Shown piece after piece: positions 8,570 through 16,836 of a stretch of DNA of 55,825 bases. The notes under the pieces are model-generated. The model saw only the letters and a list, made by a program, of their open reading frames with translations, did no database searches and was not told the DNA's origin. Location of the stretch: the NCBI GenBank assembly GCA_015059145.1, contig SVAZ01000011.1, positions 1-55,825 on the forward strand. Reading direction: 5' to 3'. Numbering within the stretch: the stretch's first letter is position 1; the number at the start of each line of letters is the position of its first letter. Position numbers and translations under genes: made by a program. The stretch comes from Erysipelotrichaceae bacterium (GTDB taxonomy: Bacteria; Bacillota_I; Bacilli_A; Acholeplasmatales; Anaeroplasmataceae).

Positions 8570-9787
8570 ATGAATTACTTATATGAGTTATTTGAGAATG
8601 ATAGGTCCACTAAGGCGGCATTTTTTGAGGATCCTAATTTTGGTTTTTTTCTTTTTACTGAAAAATATGATCATGAGCTAACTTTAGAGAATGAGTGTAA
8701 TTTAGAAATTAAGGGTAATAGTATTTTTATATCTAAGGGATTTAATTATCAGGTATATAGAATTCAACGTGATGATAAGCTTGTTTATGCTTTTGCATTA
8801 AATGATATTACAAATAAGCCAAGGGTAGAAGCATTATCATTAGATGACCTACCTATTAATGGCCCGATTACTATATATACAGGTGGAGAGGTATTGGAGT
8901 ATTTAGCTTCTATTTGTAAACTTCCTAATGGTAATTATGTGTGTGGAAATGTTCAGGATTATATTTCTGTAGTTGAGGATATGTCAAAGAAATATCCTAA
9001 CAAGGAGCATTTCTTTAGAGGACATTATCATTACGATTATTTGCTGGTGCCATCCTTATATAGAAATCCAAAATATTATAATAATGAAAGCTATATGTAT
9101 ATGGATTTTAAAACTCAGTTCTATAATGAGCTTTCTAATAAAAAGTATATAGAAATTTTAACAACAATGCAGCATTATAAAATGCCAACTAGATTATTAG
9201 ATACAACCTCTAATCCGCTAGTTGCCTTATATATGGCATGTGATAAGCCTCATAATGTTAAGAATCAAAAATACGGTATTGGTGAGGTTGTTATTATGAA
9301 TGAGGATATTAAGAATATTAAATATTCTGAAAGCAATGCGGTTATTTTATTATCTTGCCTTGCGGTATTAGAAACAAATTACAAGCAGGAGCTTTATGAG
9401 AAAATAGTAGAATCAATCGAGAAAAACGATCCATCTATTTATCGTGACTGTCTAGCTTATCGTAGGTTTGTTGCAGAGGCTCATAATGAGCTACCATACT
9501 TTGATGAGAGCTTTTTTAAGCCAGAGGTTTTATTAAAGCCAAGGCATGTTAAGGTTGGTATGATTAATGAGCGTATAATATCTCAAAGTGGTAACTTTAT
9601 TTTGTTTGGATTATGTAATTATGTAACTGGTGATTATATGAAGCTAAATACTGTTGCGAAGGAAAGAGTATTTATAGTTCATAGAGATTATATTTCTAAA
9701 CAGCTTGAGATGCTAAATATTGATGCAGGTACAATGTATCCTGATAAGGATCATATAAGTGTATCTATTACTAAGAGCTATGATTAA
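8570..9787 (+). CDS. FRG-domain protein
   Basis: A 405-residue protein with an FRG domain, named for its Phe-Arg-Gly motif: FFRGHYHYD near 148 followed by LVPSLYRN, then QHYKMPTRLLDTTSNPLVAL (about 201-220), the second conserved block. The roughly 140 residues before the domain resemble nothing I know. FRG proteins have no settled biochemical role; some occur in phage-defence or nucleotide-signalling contexts, but no defence gene is visible here. It has its own promoter after comEC and shares a leader sequence with the distant MarR gene. It ends two bases before a small ORF. Confidence 0.85.
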   Translation: MNYLYELFENDRSTKAAFFEDPNFGFFLFTEKYDHELTLENECNLEIKGNSIFISKGFNYQVYRIQRDDKLVYAFALNDITNKPRVEALSLDDLPINGPITIYTGGEVLEYLASICKLPNGNYVCGNVQDYISVVEDMSKKYPNKEHFFRGHYHYDYLLVPSLYRNPKYYNNESYMYMDFKTQFYNELSNKKYIEILTTMQHYKMPTRLLDTTSNPLVALYMACDKPHNVKNQKYGIGEVVIMNEDIKNIKYSESNAVILLSCLAVLETNYKQELYEKIVESIEKNDPSIYRDCLAYRRFVAEAHNELPYFDESFFKPEVLLKPRHVKVGMINERIISQSGNFILFGLCNYVTGDYMKLNTVAKERVFIVHRDYISKQLEMLNIDAGTMYPDKDHISVSITKSYD

Positions 9788-9789
9788 TT

Positions 9790-9963
9790 ATGAGAAGATT
9801 TAATATTAATGATATAAGTAATGATTATATAGCTAAGGAAATAACTAAGGATAATGCGTTAGATGCATTTAATATAATGATAAAATATAAAATAAGAAAT
9901 AAAATAAATATTCCTATGATAAATAAAGGACTATCAAATCCTAAAAAAAATGTATCTGTGTAA
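9790..9963 (+). CDS. Short ORF of 57 codons, uncertain
   Basis: Begins ATGAGAAGATTT two bases after the FRG stop and ends with TAA at 9961-9963, where a structured segment begins. The product is Asn/Ile/Lys-rich. The stretch DNALDAFNIMI loosely resembles the end of a TnpB-type protein, but that is far from proof. It may be the 5' remains of a broken gene, a small coupled gene, or chance. Nothing else recognisable is present. Confidence 0.3.
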   Translation: MRRFNINDISNDYIAKEITKDNALDAFNIMIKYKIRNKINIPMINKGLSNPKKNVSV

Positions 9964-10071
9964 CTAGTTATACTAGTAGCAGTATTGGGCTGGGACAGCC
10001 CTGATGGTAGTGGTCAATAGACCATGACATCGATGCTCGGTTAATTATTTGCCGAGTAGTTCACCTAGCTA
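9961..10071. other. Compact multi-hairpin segment, possible structured RNA or mobile-element scar
   Basis: A roughly 110-base segment markedly richer in G and C than its surroundings, with consecutive stems: ACTAGT/ACTAGT (9963-9968/9972-9977), GGGCT/AGCCC (9987-9991/9997-10001), GATG/CATC (10003-10006/10028-10031) enclosing TGGTC/GACCA (10011-10015/10020-10024), and CTCGG/CCGAG (10036-10040/10052-10056). TAGC 9977-9980 can pair with GCTA 10068-10071 to close the whole set. It matches no riboswitch, ribozyme, tRNA or attC consensus I know. It ends where acetyltransferase homology begins. Confidence 0.5.
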
Positions 10072-10230
10072 TCTAAATATATGGGTATAAATTATATTAG
10101 GCTTGGCTATGTTAAAACAAATATTCAAAGTAAATCATTTTGGTTTAAAAATGGATTTTTACCAACTGGTATTGAAAGTGAAAATGAGAAATATACTGTT
10201 GTAGTATTAGAAAGGAATATACATGATTAA
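10069..10230 (+). pseudogene. C-terminal remnant of a GNAT acetyltransferase
   Basis: In frame after a TAG at 10066 the sequence encodes about 53 residues, including MGINYIRLGYVKTN, SFWFKNGF and a final YTVVVLERNI. This is the acetyl-CoA-binding helix and last strands of a GNAT N-acetyltransferase. The N-terminal two thirds of the domain are missing; in their place stands the multi-hairpin segment. The remnant stop overlaps the DUF1653 start by eight bases, so the original gene was probably coupled to it. A functional protein is unlikely. Confidence 0.65.
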
Positions 10231-10441
10231 GCTTGGTATTTATAAGCATTATAAGGGAAATATGTATGAGGTTATTGGAATCGCTAATCATAGTGAAAGC
10301 CTAGAGCCTATGGTTGTTTATAGAGCACTATATGGTCAAAATGATTTATGGGTTAGACCTATGAGCATGTGGGATAATGAAATTACACTTGCCTCTGGAG
10401 ATAAGGTTAAAAGATTTGAACTTGTGGAGGAAGCAAAATGA
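10223..10441 (+). CDS. DUF1653 domain protein
   Basis: A 72-residue cytoplasmic protein spanning one DUF1653 domain: YKHYKGNMYEVIGIANHSE, then EPMVVYRALYG and WVRPMSMW. The family is small and widespread, and no biochemical function is established. AAAGGA precedes the ATG, and the last bases overlap the NUDIX gene by four (ATGA), so the two are co-translated. Confidence 0.85.
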   Translation: MIKLGIYKHYKGNMYEVIGIANHSESLEPMVVYRALYGQNDLWVRPMSMWDNEITLASGDKVKRFELVEEAK

Positions 10442-10893
10442 GCTATATTTTAGATTTAAGAAGGGTAGTAGGTAAGCGTACCCTAATAATGCCTTGTGCA
10501 TGCGTCATTATCGGAGATGGATTAGGTAGAGTGTTATTACAGCATAGAGCTGATAATAATTTATGGAGCTATCATGGAGGAGCTATTGAAATTGATGAAG
10601 AGGTTGAAGCAGCAGCTAAAAGAGAGGTTTATGAGGAAATAGGGCTTACCCTAGATAATCTTACATTATTTAGAATTTATTCTGGTAAGGATATGCATTA
10701 TACATATCCTAATGGTGACGATGTTTCACCAATAGATATAGTCTATATTTGTCATAAATATCATGGCGATATTAAGCTTCAGTCAAATGAGGTATTAGAG
10801 GTTGCATGGTTTGATGAGGATACATTGCCTTATGAAATGACTCCACAAAATAGAAGGGTTATTTTAGAATATTTAAAATATTTAAGAGAATAA
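10438..10893 (+). CDS. NUDIX hydrolase
   Basis: A 151-residue NUDIX-fold hydrolase. The NUDIX box is intact: G(x5)E(x7)REVYEEIGL, with the glycine in the segment GAIEIDEE. An N-terminal strand region and a C-terminal acceptor loop complete the fold. Such enzymes cleave nucleoside diphosphates linked to another group; the substrate cannot be predicted. It is coupled to the DUF1653 gene and ends in a terminator. Confidence 0.9.
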   Translation: MSYILDLRRVVGKRTLIMPCACVIIGDGLGRVLLQHRADNNLWSYHGGAIEIDEEVEAAAKREVYEEIGLTLDNLTLFRIYSGKDMHYTYPNGDDVSPIDIVYICHKYHGDIKLQSNEVLEVAWFDEDTLPYEMTPQNRRVILEYLKYLRE

Positions 10894-10914
10894 GAGCTTA
10901 GGCTCTTTTTTTCT
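10892..10914 (+). terminator. Intrinsic terminator after the NUDIX gene
   Basis: Six-base stem AAGAGC (10892-10897) / GCTCTT (10902-10907), TTAG loop and a run of T overlapping the gene stop. Confidence 0.75.
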
Positions 10915-10965
10915 TTGTCACACATTGGGATATTTATCATACCTTAATATTGGAAGTGATTATTT

Positions 10966-12765
10966 TTGTGTGGAATAGTTTATAAAAGTAATTTTTATAG
11001 CTCAACAAGCATAATTGATTTTATTAAAGCATGTGAGGCTTTAAACCATAGAGGTCCTAATGAATTTGGTTATTTATTTAATGACCATCATAGCTTTGGA
11101 CATAAGAGGCTTTCTATAATCGATATAGAAAATGGTAAGCAGCCAATGAGTATTTTAAATCATCATTTAATATATAATGGCGAATTATATAATACAGATG
11201 ATTTAAAGCTGATGCTAAATAATAAAAATGTACCACTAGAAAATCACAGTGATACATTATTGCTGCTAAAGCTTTTAATTAATTATGGTCAGGATGCATT
11301 AAATCATTTGAATGGTATATTCTCATTTGTTTATACAAATAAGGATGAGGTTATGGCTGTAAGGGATATGTTCGGAGTAAAGCCACTTTATTATACTATT
11401 ATGGATAATGATTTATTTATTGCGAGTGAAATTAAGTCAATTTTAAAATACAAGAAAGAGGCTATTGTTAATAGTGAGGGGCTATGTGAGCTTTTAGGAA
11501 TGGGACCATCTCATTCACAGGGTAAAACAGTATATAAGGATATATATGAGCTTAAGCCTGGTCATATGCTGTTATTCAATAAGGATAAGGGCTTAGAGAT
11601 TAAGGAATATTATAAGCTAGAGGCATATCCATTTGATTTATCCTATAAGGAAACCGTTAAAAAGGTTAAAGAGGTATTAGATAAAGCTATCAAAAGACAG
11701 CTTCAATCTGATGTTGGTGTATCGACGTTTTTAAGTGGAGGCTTAGATTCATCAATTATATCTACGATTGTAGCAAAAAATATTGGCGCTATTGATACAT
11801 ATAGTATCGACTATGAGGATAACAAGGAAAGCTTTAAAGCTAATGCATTTGAAATTACAGAGGATAGAGATTATGCCAAAAAGGTAAGTGAGGCAATAGG
11901 CTCTACGCATCATAATATAGTGATTAATAATGAGACTGTTGCAGAATATTTAAAAAAGGCTGTTGATATGAAGGATTCACCTGGAATGACTGATATTGAT
12001 TCATCTATGATTTATTTAAGTGAGCATATCGCACGTGATCATAAGGTTGCCTTAAGTGGTGAGGCGGCTGATGAAATATTTGCGGGATATCCATGGTATT
12101 ACAAGAAGGATAATAGTAACATGTTTCCTTGGATTAGAAATATTGAATATAGAGAAAATCTTTTAAATAATAAATATAAAGAAAAGCTAAAGCTAAAGGA
12201 ATATATTCAAAAGGAATATGATATGGCAATTAGCGAGGCACCTATATTAGATGAAAATAATAAAATAGATACTAGGCATAAGCAGCTCAGCTATTTAAAT
12301 ATTAAATACTTTATGGCTAATTTATTAGATCGTAAGGATAGAATGACTATGGCATCATCACTTGAGGTAAGGGTTCCGTTTTGTGATAAGGATTTAGTTG
12401 AGCTTTTATATAATGTTCCTTATAAATATAAATACAGGTATAAAACTGAAAAAAAGCTGTTAAGGGATGCATACAAGGATGATGTTATAAAGGATGTTAT
12501 TTCAAGAAAGAAAAGCCCTTACCCTAAAAGCAATTCAAAAAAATATAACAAAATAGTTATTAGCTTATTAAAGGAAGCCTTAGATAATAAGGATAGTATT
12601 TTATATAGCTTATTTGATTCTGATAGGCTTAAAGAGCTTATAAATTCTAATGACGAGCTAGAGGTGCCTTGGTATGGTCAGCTGATGAGAAGGACATCAC
12701 TTTTAGCATATCTATACCAAATTGATTATTGGTATAAAAAATATAATATAAGGATAGAGGATTAG
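10966..12765 (+). CDS. asnB: Glutamine-hydrolysing asparagine synthetase
   Basis: Makes asparagine from aspartate, ATP and glutamine. The start is TTG so that Cys2 (MCGIV) becomes the N-terminal nucleophile of the class II glutaminase domain (1 to about 200), which holds NHRGP, YNGELYN and GVKPLYY. The synthetase domain carries the pyrophosphate loop FLSGGLDSS (about 259-267) and SGEAADE further on. The 599-residue length is normal. GGAAGTG precedes the TTG. A GerW-like gene follows after one base. Confidence 0.94.
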   Translation: MCGIVYKSNFYSSTSIIDFIKACEALNHRGPNEFGYLFNDHHSFGHKRLSIIDIENGKQPMSILNHHLIYNGELYNTDDLKLMLNNKNVPLENHSDTLLLLKLLINYGQDALNHLNGIFSFVYTNKDEVMAVRDMFGVKPLYYTIMDNDLFIASEIKSILKYKKEAIVNSEGLCELLGMGPSHSQGKTVYKDIYELKPGHMLLFNKDKGLEIKEYYKLEAYPFDLSYKETVKKVKEVLDKAIKRQLQSDVGVSTFLSGGLDSSIISTIVAKNIGAIDTYSIDYEDNKESFKANAFEITEDRDYAKKVSEAIGSTHHNIVINNETVAEYLKKAVDMKDSPGMTDIDSSMIYLSEHIARDHKVALSGEAADEIFAGYPWYYKKDNSNMFPWIRNIEYRENLLNNKYKEKLKLKEYIQKEYDMAISEAPILDENNKIDTRHKQLSYLNIKYFMANLLDRKDRMTMASSLEVRVPFCDKDLVELLYNVPYKYKYRYKTEKKLLRDAYKDDVIKDVISRKKSPYPKSNSKKYNKIVISLLKEALDNKDSILYSLFDSDRLKELINSNDELEVPWYGQLMRRTSLLAYLYQIDYWYKKYNIRIED

Positions 12766-12766
12766 T

Positions 12767-13099
12767 TTGGAAAATTTTGAATTTATTAATAGGCTTCTAG
12801 ATGGAAGAGTAGTTCTAGGAGCTAAAGAGGAAATTGTAAGTGGGTTATATATAATACCTGTTTATAAGGTCAAGATTTCATTTTTAAATTTAAAGACTGA
12901 TATTAATAGTAATAATGGAGATGGAGCATCTGGTTCAATAAGTGTAGGACCTATTTGCTTATTAAAGATTTCAAATAATAATGTAGAGGTTATTAGCTTA
13001 GAGGATGAGAATAAAAAGGATGGCATTTTAGATGCAATTCCAAACGTTTTAAGCAATATTGATATAAATAACTTATTTAAGAATATAAAGCTCAGCTAA
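12767..13099 (+). CDS. GerW/YtfJ-family protein
   Basis: A 110-residue protein of the YtfJ/GerW family (PF09579). The features are an N-terminal strand ending GLYIIPVYKVKISF, a Gly/Ser-rich loop (GDGASGSISVGPICLLKI) and a hydrophobic strand with a polar tail. In Bacillus the protein affects spore germination; relatives occur outside sporulation. The start is TTG at 12767, one base after the asnB stop, served by AGGATAGAGG inside asnB. The glycine loop is shorter than usual. No membrane segment is seen. Confidence 0.72.
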   Translation: MENFEFINRLLDGRVVLGAKEEIVSGLYIIPVYKVKISFLNLKTDINSNNGDGASGSISVGPICLLKISNNNVEVISLEDENKKDGILDAIPNVLSNIDINNLFKNIKLS

Positions 13100-13119
13100 T
13101 GAGCTTTATATTTTTTATT
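13085..13119 (+). terminator. Intrinsic terminator after asnB operon
   Basis: Ten-base stem ATAAAGCTCA (13085-13094) / TGAGCTTTAT (13100-13109) with loop GCTAA and a T-rich tail; it overlaps the last codons of the GerW-like gene. Confidence 0.85.
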
Positions 13120-13128
13120 TTAAAAAAT

Positions 13129-13157
13129 TTACATTAAATGTAATAATATGTTATAAT
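13129..13157 (+). promoter_or_regulatory. Promoter of iorA with overlapping palindrome
   Basis: -35 TTACAT (13129-13134), 17-base spacer and TATAAT (13152-13157), with TG at 13149-13150 as extended -10. The -35 is part of a perfect 15-bp palindrome TTACATT-A-AATGTAA (13129-13143). Confidence 0.7.
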
Positions 13158-13164
13158 AATAACG

Positions 13165-13179
13165 TTATTTTCAAAATAA
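13165..13179. promoter_or_regulatory. Perfect 15-bp palindrome at the iorA transcription start
   Basis: TTATTTT-C-AAAATAA lies just after the predicted start of transcription. Together with the palindrome on the -35, two dyads bracket the promoter, as expected for repressor sites. The cognate regulator is unknown. Confidence 0.45.
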
Positions 13180-13200
13180 ATTATAAATGGGGTAGTATTT

Positions 13201-14937
13201 ATGAAAAAATTATTAATTGGTAACGCTGCTGTAGCTAGAGGGGCATATGAGGCTGGAGTAAGTGTTGTATCATCATATCCAGGTACACCTAGTACAGAGA
13301 TTACTGAGTGCATGGTAGAATATAAGGATATTAATGTTGAGTGGGCTTCTAATGAGAAGGTAGCAGCAGAGGTTTCTATTGGTGCTTCAATTGCAGGTGC
13401 TAGAAGTATGTCATGTATGAAGCACGTAGGATTAAATGTAATGGCAGATCCATTATTTACAGTAAGCTATATTGGCGTTAATGGTGGATTAGTGTTTGTT
13501 GTTGCGGATGATCCAGGTATGCATTCAAGTCAAAATGAGCAGGATTCACGTCATTATGCTAAGGCATCTAAGGTTATGATGCTAGAGCCTTCTGATTCAA
13601 GTGAATGTAAGGAATATACTAAAATGGCTTATAAGCTAAGTGAGGAATTCGATACTCCTGTATTATTAAGATTATCTACAAGAGTTTCTCACTCTCAAGG
13701 CTTAGTTGAGCTATGTGATAAGGAAGAATACGAATTAAAGGATTACAATAAGAACATTGCAAAAAATGTTATGATGCCAGGTAATGCTATTAAGCGTCAT
13801 GTTGTTGTAGAGGATAGATTCCTAAAGGAAGTAGAATTTGCAAACAAGACTGAATTAAATAGTATTGAAAATAATGGCTCTAAGATTGGTGTTATTACAT
13901 CAGGTATTTCTTATATGTATTCTAAGGAAGCATTAGGAAATAATGTTGACTATTTAAAGCTTGGTGTGGTATATCCGCTTCCAACAGATTTAATTGTAGA
14001 ATTTGCTAAGAAGCATGATAAGGTATATGTTATTGAGGAATTAGATCCTTTCATTGAGGAGCATGTTAAGGCTTTAGGTATTAACTGTATTGGTAAGGAT
14101 GTATTTACATTATTAGGAGAGTACACTCCTAGAATGATTAAAAAGGCAGTATTAGGTATTGATGGTGCTGAATTTATTGATGTTAAGGAGCAAATTCCAG
14201 CTCGTCCACCTGTAATGTGTGCAGGCTGTCCACATAGAGGTACATTCTATGTATTAAAGAAGCTAGGATTAACTGTATCAGGTGATATTGGCTGCTATAC
14301 ATTAGGTGCTGTAGCTCCACTTCAATCAGTTGATACAACTATTTGTATGGGTGCATCAGTTTCAGCAGGCTTTGGTATGGCTAAGGCTAGAGGCGCTGAA
14401 TTTAATAAGAAGCTTGTTTCAGTAATCGGTGATTCAACATTCATTCACTCAGGTATTACTGGTTTAATTGATATTGTATATAACAAGGGTGCAAATACTG
14501 TTATTATCCTAGATAATTCTATTACAGGTATGACAGGACATCAGCAAAACCCTACAACAGGTAAGACAATTAGATTAGAGGAAACCTCTCAGGTTAATTT
14601 AATTAAGCTTGCAGAGGCTGTAGGTGTTAAGAGAATTGTTGTTGCAGATCCTTTTGATGTTAAGAATTTTGAGAAGGTTGTTAAGACTGAGGTTGAGGCA
14701 GATGAGCCATCAGTAATTATCGCTCAAAGACCATGTGCCTTATTAAAGAGCGTTAAGTATGTTGGTCATTGCAAGGTTAATGATAATTGTAAGAAGTGTA
14801 AGCAATGCTTAAAGCTTGGATGTCCTGCAATTTCATTAGTAGATGGAAATATTGTTATTGATACAAATCAATGTAATGGCTGTGGCTTATGTATTAATGT
14901 ATGTCCATTTGGGGCTATTGAGAAGGTTGGTGAGTAA
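13201..14937 (+). CDS. iorA: Indolepyruvate ferredoxin oxidoreductase, alpha subunit
   Basis: Oxidatively decarboxylates aryl-pyruvates (indole-, phenyl-, hydroxyphenylpyruvate) to aryl-acetyl-CoA, reducing ferredoxin. Of its 578 residues, the N-terminal pyrimidine-binding part contains SSYPGTPSTEI. The TPP-binding part has CAGCPHRG near 339, GDIGCYTLG, GDSTFIHSG and DNSITGMTG. A C-terminal ferredoxin-like domain (about 525-578) carries two four-cysteine clusters, ending CNGCGLCINVCPFGAIE. GGGGTAG precedes the ATG. iorB follows after one base. Confidence 0.95.
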   Translation: MKKLLIGNAAVARGAYEAGVSVVSSYPGTPSTEITECMVEYKDINVEWASNEKVAAEVSIGASIAGARSMSCMKHVGLNVMADPLFTVSYIGVNGGLVFVVADDPGMHSSQNEQDSRHYAKASKVMMLEPSDSSECKEYTKMAYKLSEEFDTPVLLRLSTRVSHSQGLVELCDKEEYELKDYNKNIAKNVMMPGNAIKRHVVVEDRFLKEVEFANKTELNSIENNGSKIGVITSGISYMYSKEALGNNVDYLKLGVVYPLPTDLIVEFAKKHDKVYVIEELDPFIEEHVKALGINCIGKDVFTLLGEYTPRMIKKAVLGIDGAEFIDVKEQIPARPPVMCAGCPHRGTFYVLKKLGLTVSGDIGCYTLGAVAPLQSVDTTICMGASVSAGFGMAKARGAEFNKKLVSVIGDSTFIHSGITGLIDIVYNKGANTVIILDNSITGMTGHQQNPTTGKTIRLEETSQVNLIKLAEAVGVKRIVVADPFDVKNFEKVVKTEVEADEPSVIIAQRPCALLKSVKYVGHCKVNDNCKKCKQCLKLGCPAISLVDGNIVIDTNQCNGCGLCINVCPFGAIEKVGE

Positions 14938-14938
14938 T

Positions 14939-15505
14939 ATGAATATTATGATTGTTGGTGTAGGTGGACAAGGTACACTTTTAGCATCTAGAATTTTAGG
15001 TAATACTGTTATTGCTGAAGGCTATGATGTTAAGGTATCAGAGGTTCATGGTATGTCTCAGCGTGGAGGAAGCGTTGTAACATATGTTAAGTTTAGTGAT
15101 AAGGTATATTCACCAATTATTGATAAGGGAGAGGCTGATATCATTTTAGCATTTGAGCTATTAGAGGCTTATAGAGCTCTACCTTATTTAAAGAAGAATG
15201 GTACTATTATTGTAAATAATCAAATGATTAATCCAATGCCAGTTATTATTGGGGCAATGGAATATCCTAAGGATATCGAAAAGAAGATTGCTGAGGTAGC
15301 TAATTTAAAATGCTTTGATGCAGTTAGCTTAGCTAAGGAGGCAGGAAATATTAAGGCTGTTAATGTTGTATTAATTGGCGTTATGGCTAAGAATACTGAT
15401 ATTGCTTATGAAAAGTGGGTTGAGGTAATTAAAAATACTGTGCCTGCAAAGCTTTTAGATGTTAATTTAAAGGCATTCGATTTAGGATATAAATTTAATG
15501 ATTAA
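14939..15505 (+). CDS. iorB: Indolepyruvate ferredoxin oxidoreductase, beta subunit
   Basis: The gamma-domain subunit of the same enzyme. The 188-residue protein starts MNIMIVGVGGQGTLLASRIL, the family signature, followed by EVHGMSQRGGSVVTYVKF. I place the start at ATG 14939, one base after the iorA stop, because the signature begins there; the reading frame remains open upstream inside iorA but that extension is unlike the family. GGTTGGTGAG serves as ribosome site. Confidence 0.94.
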   Translation: MNIMIVGVGGQGTLLASRILGNTVIAEGYDVKVSEVHGMSQRGGSVVTYVKFSDKVYSPIIDKGEADIILAFELLEAYRALPYLKKNGTIIVNNQMINPMPVIIGAMEYPKDIEKKIAEVANLKCFDAVSLAKEAGNIKAVNVVLIGVMAKNTDIAYEKWVEVIKNTVPAKLLDVNLKAFDLGYKFND

Positions 15506-15522
15506 TTTTGGGGGATAAAATC

Positions 15523-16824
15523 ATGTACTATCAAAAAGAACAGGAATGTATGCCAAGAAGTGAGCTAGTTAAGCTTCAAAGTGAAAGATTAGTAGCTCAA
15601 GTAAAAAGAATGTATAATAATGTAGAATGCTTTAGAAATAGAATGAATGAAAAGGGCTTAAAGCCTGAGGATATTCATGGAGTAGAGGATTTACATAAGC
15701 TTCCATTCTCATATAAAACAGATTTAAGAGATTATTATCCATATGGATTATTTGCATCTCCTCTATCAGATATTGTTAGAGTTCATGCATCTAGTGGTAC
15801 AACTGGTAAAAGAATAGTTGTAGGCTATACTAGAAATGATTTAGACCTATGGTCAGATATGATGGCAAGACAATTAGTAGCATTAGGTGTTACTAAGGAT
15901 GACGTTGTTCAGGTTTCATTTGGATATGGATTATTTACAGGTGGCTTTGGTGCTCATGCTGGTGCTGAAAAAATTGGATGCCTAGTAATTCCAAATTCAT
16001 CTGGCAATACAGCAAGACAAATTGAAACAATGATAGATTTTGGTACAACAGTTTTATATTGTACACCTTCTTATGCTATGTATTTAGCTGAAACAGCTGA
16101 GCAAATGGGTGTAATTGATAAGCTAAAGCTAAGAATGGGTATTTTTGGTGCAGAGCCTTGGACTGAGGAAATGCGTCAAAAGATTGAAAAGACATTTAAA
16201 ATCAAGGCATATGATGTATATGGTTTAACTGAAATTTTAGGTCCTGGTGTATCTGGTGAGTGTCAATATCAAGCAGGTATGCATATAAATGAGGATCACT
16301 TTATCCCTGAAATTATTGATCCTGAAACATTAGAGGTTTTACCTTATGGTGAGGTTGGTGAATTAGTATTCACAACAATCACTAAGGAGGGCTCACCTAT
16401 TATTAGATATCGTACAAGAGATTTATGCCAGCTAATTGCTGAGCCTTGTAAGTGTGGTAGAACTCATCTTAGAATGAAAAAGCCACAGGGTAGAAGCGAT
16501 GATATGCTAATTATTAGAGGTGTAAATGTATTCCCATCTCAAATTGAAGAGGTATTATTAAAATCAGGAAATGCTATTACACCAAATTATCAAATTATTG
16601 TTGATAGAGTAGATAATACTGATACATTTGATATTTTAGTTGAAATGTCTTCTGATTTAGTTGCATCAGATATTAAGTCTATTGTAGATATTCAAAATAA
16701 GATTAAGGCAGACTTAAGAACTATTTTAGGTATTGGTGCAAATGTTAAGCTTGTTAGCCCTAATTCAATCACACGTAGTGAGGGTAAGGCTAAGAGAGTT
16801 ATTGATAATAGAAAATTAGTTTAA
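15523..16824 (+). CDS. paaK: Phenylacetate-CoA ligase family enzyme
   Basis: Forms aryl-acetyl-CoA from the acid, ATP and CoA, or runs in reverse to release the acid. The 433-residue PaaK-type adenylating enzyme carries the P-loop SSGTTGK near 90, YDVYGLTE, RYRTRDL and GVNVFPSQIE. The frame is open back to a TTG at 15508, but GGGGGAT (15510-15516) is correctly spaced for the ATG at 15523. Pairing with iorAB and an ACT protein is a common arrangement for aromatic amino acid fermentation. Confidence 0.93.
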   Translation: MYYQKEQECMPRSELVKLQSERLVAQVKRMYNNVECFRNRMNEKGLKPEDIHGVEDLHKLPFSYKTDLRDYYPYGLFASPLSDIVRVHASSGTTGKRIVVGYTRNDLDLWSDMMARQLVALGVTKDDVVQVSFGYGLFTGGFGAHAGAEKIGCLVIPNSSGNTARQIETMIDFGTTVLYCTPSYAMYLAETAEQMGVIDKLKLRMGIFGAEPWTEEMRQKIEKTFKIKAYDVYGLTEILGPGVSGECQYQAGMHINEDHFIPEIIDPETLEVLPYGEVGELVFTTITKEGSPIIRYRTRDLCQLIAEPCKCGRTHLRMKKPQGRSDDMLIIRGVNVFPSQIEEVLLKSGNAITPNYQIIVDRVDNTDTFDILVEMSSDLVASDIKSIVDIQNKIKADLRTILGIGANVKLVSPNSITRSEGKAKRVIDNRKLV

Positions 16825-16836
16825 GGAGGAATAAAT

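Noticed and set aside
9790-9963. Definite TnpB fragment
   Set aside because: Only a short DNALDAFNI-like stretch resembles it; there is no zinc-finger cysteine or RuvC motif.
9961-10071. Integron attC site, tRNA-like RNA or group I/II intron
   Set aside because: The attC core sites, a T-loop, the group I core and a domain V were looked for and not found; no known class could be assigned.
8570-10230. Phage defence island around the FRG gene
   Set aside because: No other defence gene, integrase or toxin-antitoxin pair is adjacent; context is housekeeping.
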